Made by a program: the position numbers and the translations under genes. Positions 57,827-64,000 of a stretch of DNA of 64,000 bases are shown piece after piece. Under the pieces are notes generated by a model. The model ran no database searches. It was given only the letters and a program-made list of their open reading frames with translations, and was not told the DNA's origin. Numbering within the stretch: the stretch's first letter is position 1; every line of letters begins with the position of its first letter. This stretch comes from Methylobacterium sp. WL1 (lineage in GTDB: Bacteria; Pseudomonadota; Alphaproteobacteria; Rhizobiales; Beijerinckiaceae): contig NZ_CP042823.1 in assembly GCF_008000895.1 (NCBI RefSeq), forward strand, positions 4,796,501-4,860,500, in the 5' to 3' direction.

Positions 57827-58458
57827 GCGACCCGGACCGCACCCGGATCCTGGCGGCCTCCGGTGTTTCACGTGAAACAGCCGCGCTGCTCGATCTCTAC
57901 GTCGCGCAGCTCCGGCGCTGGCAGCCGATCAAGAACCTCGTCGGCCCGGCCACCCTGGCGGAGGTCTGGAGCCGGCACATCGACGACGCGCTGCAACTCC
58001 TGGACCTCGCCCCCGAGGCCCAGACCTGGCTGGACCTCGGTTCCGGCGCCGGGATACCGGGCTTGATCCTCGCCATCGCGGGTCGGTCACGCGGCATCCA
58101 GGTCGATCTGGTGGAGAGCAACGCACGCAAATGCGCCTTCCTCACCGAGACGGCGCGGCTGACCGGTGCCCCAGCGCGGGTGCGCAACGCGCGGATCGAG
58201 GCGGTGATCGGCGAGTTCGCTGGCGTCGACGTGGTCTGCGCCCGTGCTCTGGCGCCGATGACGCAGCTCCTCGCCTGGACCGAGCCGCTGTTGAAAACGG
58301 GCACCACCGGCCTGTTTCCGAAAGGGCGCGACGTGCAAGCTGAATTGACCCAGGCCGCCGCGCAGTGGAGAGTCGTTAACGACCTCGTGCCGAGCCGGAC
58401 TGATTCCGAAGCCCGGATCGTGCGCGTCACTGCCCTCGCCGCCCCGAGCCATCGATGA
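57823..58458 (+). CDS. rsmG: 16S rRNA (guanine527-N7)-methyltransferase RsmG
   Basis: A 211-residue methyltransferase. The SAM-binding motif [17 protein letters not shown] is near residues 67-83, followed by [14 protein letters not shown], and CARALAP in the middle. It overlaps mnmG and parA by 4 bp each (ATGA). A perfect parS site lies inside its first 20 codons and encodes VSRET. Confidence 0.96.
   Translation: MSDPDRTRILAASGVSRETAALLDLYVAQLRRWQPIKNLVGPATLAEVWSRHIDDALQLLDLAPEAQTWLDLGSGAGIPGLILAIAGRSRGIQVDLVESNARKCAFLTETARLTGAPARVRNARIEAVIGEFAGVDVVCARALAPMTQLLAWTEPLLKTGTTGLFPKGRDVQAELTQAAAQWRVVNDLVPSRTDSEARIVRVTALAAPSHR
57864..57879. promoter_or_regulatory. parS: Perfect parS centromere site within rsmG
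   Basis: TGTTTCACGTGAAACA is identical to the canonical 16-bp chromosomal parS and fully palindromic. It lies 41 bp into rsmG and about 1.5 kb before parB. ParB should load here and spread, with ParA moving the origin region. Confidence 0.96.
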
Positions 58459-59360
58459 CCGAAGCGATCCTCGGCGACTCCGCCGACCGGTCCATGGATC
58501 CTTCCCGCGATCCTGTCCGTGATCCCGCCCGTAGCTCCACCCCAGGCCCGTCCGTGCGGCATCCCCTGCGCATCCTCGCGCTCGCCAACCAGAAGGGCGG
58601 CGTCGGCAAGACCACGACCGCGATCAACCTCGGCACCGCGCTGGCGGCGATCGGCGAGGACGTGCTGGTGCTCGATCTCGATCCGCAGGGCAACGCCTCC
58701 ACGGGGCTGGGCATCGACCGGGCACGCCGTCACGTCTCGACCTACGACGTCATGATCGGCGAGGCGACGCTGGCCGAGGCGGTGATCCCCACGGCGGTGC
58801 CGCGGCTGTCGATCGCGCCCTCCACCATGGATCTGCTCGGCCTGGAGATGGAGCTGGCGACCCTGCCCGACCGGGCGCACCGGCTGCGCGCCGTGCTCAA
58901 GGACATCGCCCAGGCGCAGAGCCTGAACCGGATCAGCTACGTGCTGATCGATTGCCCGCCCTCGCTCAACCTGCTGACCATCAACGCGCTCGCCGCCGCC
59001 GACGCGGTGCTGGTGCCGCTGCAATGCGAGTTCTTCGCCCTGGAGGGCCTGAGCCAGCTGCTGCGCACCGTCGAGCAGGTCCGGGGCGCCCTGAACCCGA
59101 AGCTGACCATCCAGGGCATCGTGCTGACGATGTTCGACCCGCGCAACAACCTCTCCGCCCAGGTGGTGGCGGATGTGCGCGGTTTCATGGGCGACAAGGT
59201 CTACGAGACCGTGATCCCCCGGAACGTCCGCATCTCCGAGGCGCCGTCCCACGGCAAGCCGGCTTTGCTCTACGATTTGAAATGTGCCGGCAGCCAAGCG
59301 TATCTGCGCCTCGCCTCCGAGGTGATCCAGCGTGAAGGCCGGGTGCCGGCGGCGGCGTGA
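58455..59360 (+). CDS. parA: Chromosome partitioning ATPase ParA
   Basis: A 301-residue Walker ATPase of the Soj type. The deviant Walker A is KGGVGKTT at 47-54, then LDLDPQGNASTGLG and the Walker B-like YVLIDCPPSLNLLT. VPLQCEFFALEGLSQL and TMFDPRNNLSAQV follow. The N-terminus is about 35 residues longer than usual, with a DPSRDPVRDPARS repeat-like segment, so translation from an internal ATG at 58494 is possible. The ATGA overlap with rsmG supports 58455. Confidence 0.97.
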   Translation: MTEAILGDSADRSMDPSRDPVRDPARSSTPGPSVRHPLRILALANQKGGVGKTTTAINLGTALAAIGEDVLVLDLDPQGNASTGLGIDRARRHVSTYDVMIGEATLAEAVIPTAVPRLSIAPSTMDLLGLEMELATLPDRAHRLRAVLKDIAQAQSLNRISYVLIDCPPSLNLLTINALAAADAVLVPLQCEFFALEGLSQLLRTVEQVRGALNPKLTIQGIVLTMFDPRNNLSAQVVADVRGFMGDKVYETVIPRNVRISEAPSHGKPALLYDLKCAGSQAYLRLASEVIQREGRVPAAA

Positions 59361-59416
59361 TTGTGTGATCCCCAGAAGCCGGGGATCGAGTGCGGAGCGT
59401 GACACGGGTGACAAGG

Positions 59417-60337
<921 letters not shown>

Positions 60338-60652
60338 GGACGCGTTTCGCGGTCTCCCAGCGCTTCAACGACCTCCGAGATCCCGCCTTCGATCGGAGGT
60401 GTCGCGGCCACAGGATGAATCGCCTTGTCGTTCCGGGGCGCCGCAGGCGAGCCCGGAATCCGGATCCGCCGACGGCGCCGGACCTTGATCTTTCGGCGGC
60501 TATGGATCCCGGGCTGCGCTGCGCGGCCCTGAGATGACGAAGTGGATGATCGCGCGCTGCGAGAAGTCCCGACCGTGCGAAGACTCAAATCCCCCCGTGA
60601 GGGGAACGCACGCCATTGCAGGCCTGCGCGTCCTATCGAGCCAGCATCACCT
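60338..60652. other. Convergent gap after parB
   Basis: 315 bp between parB and the convergent holA. It has no gene. Most of it is the long inverted-repeat element described at 60427-60538. Confidence 0.6.
60427..60538. repeat. Long imperfect inverted repeat (about 45-50 bp arms)
   Basis: The left arm starts GTCGTTCCGGGGCGCCGCAG and continues through GCGAGCCCGGAATCCGGATC to CGCCGA. The right arm, reversed, gives GTCATCTCAGGGCCGCGCAG, then CGCAGCCCGGGATCCATAGC and CGCCGAAAG. The arms share their ends, the GCCCGG-ATCC block and the inner CGCCGA. This is the form of a dispersed palindromic element in a convergent gene junction. Confidence 0.75.
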
Positions 60653-61684
60653 CTAACGCCGCCGCCTTGCCCCCGCCTCCGCCACCCGCAGCAGCGCCGC
60701 TGAAGCGAGAGCGTGGGCCAGTTCCGGCTCGGCCCGTCGGCAGGCCAGGACGGCCTCCTGCAGGGCCTTGGCGGCCTGCCGGAGGGTGCCGGCCGGCCAC
60801 GTGGCAAGCTGGCCCTCGATGCTGGCCTTGCGCTTGAAATGCAGGCCCCGCCAGGCCGCCGCCATCAGGGCCGGGGTCTTGTCCGGATTGTCGAGGCGAG
60901 TCGCCAGCAGGGTCAGGGCGTGCCGCAGGGCCGAGCCCAGCACCACGCCGGGATCCAGCCCCTCGTGCCGGAAGCGCCGGTAGTCGCGCTCCACCGCCTC
61001 GCGGCGCCCGTCGAAGGCGGCGTCGATCAGGGTGTTGAGCACGCTGGCGGCGACGTCGCTGGTCACGGCCTCGACATGGTCGAGGGTCACGGTCCCCTCC
61101 CCGGCCGCGTAGAGCGCCAGCTTCTCGATCTCCATCAGGCTCGCCCGTCGGTCGCCGCCCAGGCTGCGGACCAGGACTTCCCGGGCGGCCCGGTCGATCC
61201 GCAGGCTGCGCTCCTGAAGGGTGCGGTCGATCAGGTCGCCGAGCGTGCGCTCGTCGTCGGCGTAGCAGGGAATCGCCAGCGCCCGGGGCGAGCGCTCGCA
61301 GAGGACGCGCATCGGGTTGTTCTTGGCGAGGTCGCCGCCCTCCACGACGACGCGCGCGTCGGCGATCTCGGCGGCCAGCACCGCCTCGACGGCGGGCGCG
61401 TAGTTGCGGCTGCCGGGCCGGACCCAGATCGACCGGCGGCCGCCGAACAGCCCCATCGTGCCGGCCTCGTCGCACAGCCGGCCCGGGTCGGAGGCGAGGG
61501 TGTCGCCGTCGATCCGCACCAGCGCGAAGGGATCGCCGGGGTCGGTGACGAAATCCTCGGCGAGCTTGCGGGCGCGCTCTGTGACCAGGCCGGTATCGGG
61601 CCCGTAGACCAGGATCACCGGGATGCGCGGATCGGGCCCGCGCCGGATCAGCCCCTCGATCTCGCCCGCCTTGACGGCCGTCAA
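60653..61684 (-). CDS. holA: DNA polymerase III delta subunit
   Basis: A 343-residue clamp-loader subunit that opens the beta clamp. N-terminal VILVYGPDTGLVTERARKLAEDFV is the degenerate P-loop region. Later come LVRIDGDTLASDPGRLCDEAGTMGLFGGRRSIWVRP and the SLGGDRRASLMEIEKLALYAAGEGTVTLDHVEAVTSD block, typical of HolA. The start ATG 61684 lies 7 bp after the lptE stop, forming the usual lptE-holA pair. Confidence 0.93.
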   Translation of the reverse strand: MTAVKAGEIEGLIRRGPDPRIPVILVYGPDTGLVTERARKLAEDFVTDPGDPFALVRIDGDTLASDPGRLCDEAGTMGLFGGRRSIWVRPGSRNYAPAVEAVLAAEIADARVVVEGGDLAKNNPMRVLCERSPRALAIPCYADDERTLGDLIDRTLQERSLRIDRAAREVLVRSLGGDRRASLMEIEKLALYAAGEGTVTLDHVEAVTSDVAASVLNTLIDAAFDGRREAVERDYRRFRHEGLDPGVVLGSALRHALTLLATRLDNPDKTPALMAAAWRGLHFKRKASIEGQLATWPAGTLRQAAKALQEAVLACRRAEPELAHALASAALLRVAEAGARRRR

Positions 61685-61691
61685 AGCCGGC

Positions 61692-62240
61692 TCACGGCTT
61701 GGTCGACAGCACGGCCGCGAGGCGGGTCTTGATCTGGTCCGCCAGCACGCTGGCCAGGCGGATCTCGGCGTCGCGCGCCGCCCGCTGGCTGGCGAAGCGC
61801 TGGACCGAGCGGTCGTAGGTCGCGGTCGAGGTGGCCACGCCCTCGGAGTAGACCTTGGCGCCGGCCATGTCCTCCAGGCTGTACTTGATGTTGGCGACCA
61901 GCGTACCGGCCTCGGCGCGGCCGGTGGTGGAGGAGACGATCGGGGTCTGCACGATCTCGGAGCCCGAGAGCTTCAGCCGATAGCGCTTGCTCGACGGCTG
62001 GCCCGACCCGTCGAGCTCGAACACCAGTTCGCTGCGCAGGTAATGCCCGAGCCGCTCCTGCCCTTGCGCCATCGCCACGTCGTCGACCTGCACGGAGGCC
62101 AGCAGGGCCTGCACGGTCTCGCCGGAGGCGGTCGGCCCGTACAACGGACGGAAGCAGGCCGACAGGCTCAGCGCCAGGCCGGCGACGCAGGCGAGGCGGC
62201 CGACCCGACCCGCAACCGATACTTCCGAACGCACCATCAC
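61692..62240 (-). CDS. lptE: LPS-assembly lipoprotein LptE
   Basis: A 182-residue outer-membrane lipoprotein that plugs LptD. The lipobox is LSAC with lipidated C29. The mature part begins FRPLYGPTASG, the diagnostic alphaproteobacterial LptE start, and includes the YRLKLSGSEIVQTPIVSSTTGRAEAGTL strand pattern. It is the first gene of an lptE-holA unit. leuS, often found upstream, is absent; an AEC transporter gene takes its place. Confidence 0.92.
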   Translation of the reverse strand: MMVRSEVSVAGRVGRLACVAGLALSLSACFRPLYGPTASGETVQALLASVQVDDVAMAQGQERLGHYLRSELVFELDGSGQPSSKRYRLKLSGSEIVQTPIVSSTTGRAEAGTLVANIKYSLEDMAGAKVYSEGVATSTATYDRSVQRFASQRAARDAEIRLASVLADQIKTRLAAVLSTKP

Positions 62241-62358
62241 GTCGCCGTTCCGCCCCGCGTCATCGCCGCCACTCTTAGCCCGGACCGGGCGGGCCGCGCC
62301 ATGAGGCTACGCGGCAACCGTTACGATTCCTCTGCGGCGGGAGCGTGGTCGCGGTGTT

Positions 62359-63312
62359 TCAGACCGTTGCCAGATAGCCCGACACCGTGACGATCGACAG
62401 GATCGTCGAGACCAGCACCACCCGGGCGGTCAGGTCGGCCTCCCGGCGGTAGAATTCCGCCAGCATGAACGGGCCGGTGCCGGTGGGGAGGGCCGCCATC
62501 AGCACCGCGACGTGCAGCAGCAGCGGCGGCAGGTCGAACAGGAAGCGGCCGAGCCCGTAGGCCAGCAGCGGCTGCCCGGCGAGCTTGAGGCCGACCAGAA
62601 GGGCGGCCGCCCGGGTCTGCGCGCCGCCGGGCCGGCGCTTCTGGGCCAGGAACAAGCCGAGCGCCACCAGGGCGCAGGGCGAGGCCGCGCCCCCGAGGAG
62701 CTTCAGGAAGGTCTCGGCCGACACCGGCAGGGTGAGGCCGGCGGTCGGTACCAGGGCGCCCAGCGCCGGCGCCACCAGGAGCGGGTTGCGGATCAGCGAC
62801 CGGCCGACCGTGCGCCAGACCGGGACGCCGGACCCGCCCGCGCCGCCATCGCCGGTCTCCCGCCGCAGCCCGGTCTCGATCAGCACGATCGCCACCGCGA
62901 ACACCCCGCAGACCGTGAGGATCGCAGCCACGGTTGTCGGGGCCAGCGCCTCCGGGCCGAACGCGACCAGCCCGAGCGGAAAGCCCATGAAGCCGGTATT
63001 GGGATAGCCGGCGTTGAGCCCGTCCACGGCGGCGTCGGAGAGCGGTCGCCCCTCCCCGCGCCGGATCAGCACCGTCACGGCGAACACCGCCAGGCTGCTC
63101 AGCCCGAAGGCGCCGATGAAGCCGGGTTTCCAGATCGCGCTCCAATGCGCGTGCGCGGTCACGTCGAACAGCAGCGCCGGCAGGGCCAGGAACACCACGA
63201 ACCGGTTGAGCTCGGTGGTCGCCGCAGTGCCGAGAACGCCGATCCGCCGCGCCAGCCAGCCGGCGAAGATCAGCGCGAAGATCGGCAGCACGACCAGCAG
63301 GGTCGAGAGCAT
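62359..63312 (-). CDS. AEC (auxin efflux carrier) family transporter
   Basis: A 317-residue membrane protein with about ten hydrophobic segments. Features of the family are the first helix LLVVLPIFALIFAGWLARRIGVL, LNRFVVFLALPALLF, the NAGYPNTGFMGFPLGL motif in the fourth region, and the C-terminal VLMAALPTGTGPFMLAEFY. Bacterial members export malonate, auxin-like or other small acids. Substrate unknown. Confidence 0.9.
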   Translation of the reverse strand: MLSTLLVVLPIFALIFAGWLARRIGVLGTAATTELNRFVVFLALPALLFDVTAHAHWSAIWKPGFIGAFGLSSLAVFAVTVLIRRGEGRPLSDAAVDGLNAGYPNTGFMGFPLGLVAFGPEALAPTTVAAILTVCGVFAVAIVLIETGLRRETGDGGAGGSGVPVWRTVGRSLIRNPLLVAPALGALVPTAGLTLPVSAETFLKLLGGAASPCALVALGLFLAQKRRPGGAQTRAAALLVGLKLAGQPLLAYGLGRFLFDLPPLLLHVAVLMAALPTGTGPFMLAEFYRREADLTARVVLVSTILSIVTVSGYLATV

Positions 63313-63419
63313 GGGCGGCCCGGGTGGGAGGACGAGGCTCCGGCCTTAGGACAGGAGCCGCATCGACCTCCAGTGCCGGGGACGGGAACCTGCCATGCTC
63401 CCCTGCCCCGCGGGAGCCG

Positions 63420-63853
63420 CTACCAGCGATAGATCAGGCTGCCGATCACCGTCGCGGGGGCGCCGCGATCGCAGAAAGCCCGCCTGGCAGGTCGTGGAGC
63501 TGCGGTCGAAGAGGTTGAGCGCGTTGATCGGTGCACGAAACCCTTTGTCTTTCGGATCGAGCGCCGCAACGTCGTAGGCGACCAGGGCGTCGGACAGGGT
63601 GACGGTCGGCGGTGACGCCCGAGGGGCCGCCGCCTCCGCCGCCGGTGGCCGCGCTGTTGCCGTTGCCGCCGCTCACGTTGGCGCCGCCGAAGCCGGCCCC
63701 GGCCGGGAGAACCGAGGTCGGGCGGGCGGCCTCGACCGAGATCTCGTTGAGCTGCACGTCTGCGCCCTTGACGTCCGTGCCCCGCGCGACGGCGGCGTTC
63801 GTCAGGGCGGTGGCGGTAAGCAGAAGCCCGAGGCGGGCGGAACGCGGCGGCAC
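63420..63853 (-). pseudogene. Gutted TonB-dependent receptor relic
   Basis: From GTG 63853 a signal peptide (LGLLLTATALTNAAVA) leads into LNEISVEAARPTSVLPAGAGFGG, as at the start of a siderophore-receptor plug, with a Gly/Asn-rich stretch. After about 80 residues the sequence jumps to the receptor C-terminus, in other frames: VTLSDALVAYDVAALDPKDKGF, INALNLFDRSSTTCQAG and then FCDRGAPATVIGSLIYRW to the stop at 63420. That order matches the last barrel strands of the FpvA/FhuE group. The plug and most of the barrel, normally several hundred residues, are gone, and two single-base shifts are also needed. It cannot function in transport. Confidence 0.72.
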
Positions 63854-64000
63854 GATGGATCCCGGGATGCGCCACGCATCGGCGCTTCGACCCCAAGATC
63901 ATCCCGTCGCGGGCGATCGATCAGCCCGAAAGCGTGTCGTCAGTCGGACACTTGGAGGTGTTCGCATCTGGACTCGTTCGAGGCTCAGAACTCCAGCGGC

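Overview
The window is 64 kb of very GC-rich chromosomal DNA from an alphaproteobacterium, most likely Methylobacterium or a close relative in the Methylobacteriaceae. Support comes from gene content and order: pal-cpoB-tilS-ftsH-glmM, an NdvA/ChvA-like exporter, a PetP/PetR-type MarR plus response regulator pair, formate-tetrahydrofolate ligase (a core enzyme of methylotrophic C1 metabolism), an ETF-quinone oxidoreductase, the mnmG-rsmG-parA-parB cluster and lptE-holA. This is inference from recognised families, not a database result. No rRNA, tRNA, CRISPR array or complete transposon was seen.

Layout. Positions 1-7 kb: a truncated glycolate-oxidase-type FAD dehydrogenase, kdsD (LPS Kdo pathway), a SHOCT protein, a nitroreductase, a divergent GSCFA/WcbI pair (probable surface-glycan functions) and a lone receiver protein. 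7-15 kb: envelope and quality-control genes (pal, cpoB, tilS, ftsH, a TSUP transporter, glmM). 15-23 kb: two outer-membrane beta-barrels, an HNH nuclease, a large MscS channel, a CAP lipoprotein and a degenerate MotA-like gene. 23-33 kb: NdvA-like exporter, dnaQ, PHB-depolymerase-like esterase, HAD phosphatase, hydratase, petR/petP and an amidohydrolase. 33-45 kb: fhs, a TPR protein, ETF-QO, a type 4 uracil-DNA glycosylase, a zinc peptidase, relics of an AbrB/PIN toxin-antitoxin locus, an ABC-F ATPase with a 19-bp tandem array across its stop codon, and a small membrane protein. 45-64 kb: an origin-proximal region with mnmE, two parS-type palindromes, mnmG-rsmG-parA-parB, holA and lptE. Between mnmE and mnmG lies about 9.4 kb of unrelated genes (class A beta-lactamase, YbaK-type deacylase, panC, alpha/beta hydrolase, porin, a degenerate EAL protein, MipA, a metal-binding protein). 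The window ends in an AEC transporter and a gutted TonB-receptor relic.

Main caution: at least eight reading frames are interrupted by what look like single-base gains or losses, many in C or G runs (cpoB, tilS, a barrel protein, mscS N-terminus, motA, the esterase twice, the EAL gene, the TonB relic). Correcting one base at a time restores family-like sequence and lengths divisible by three, so sequencing or assembly error is a strong possibility. Three loci look truly decayed because they also lack or have swapped segments: the toxin-antitoxin relic, the TonB receptor relic and the MotA-like gene.
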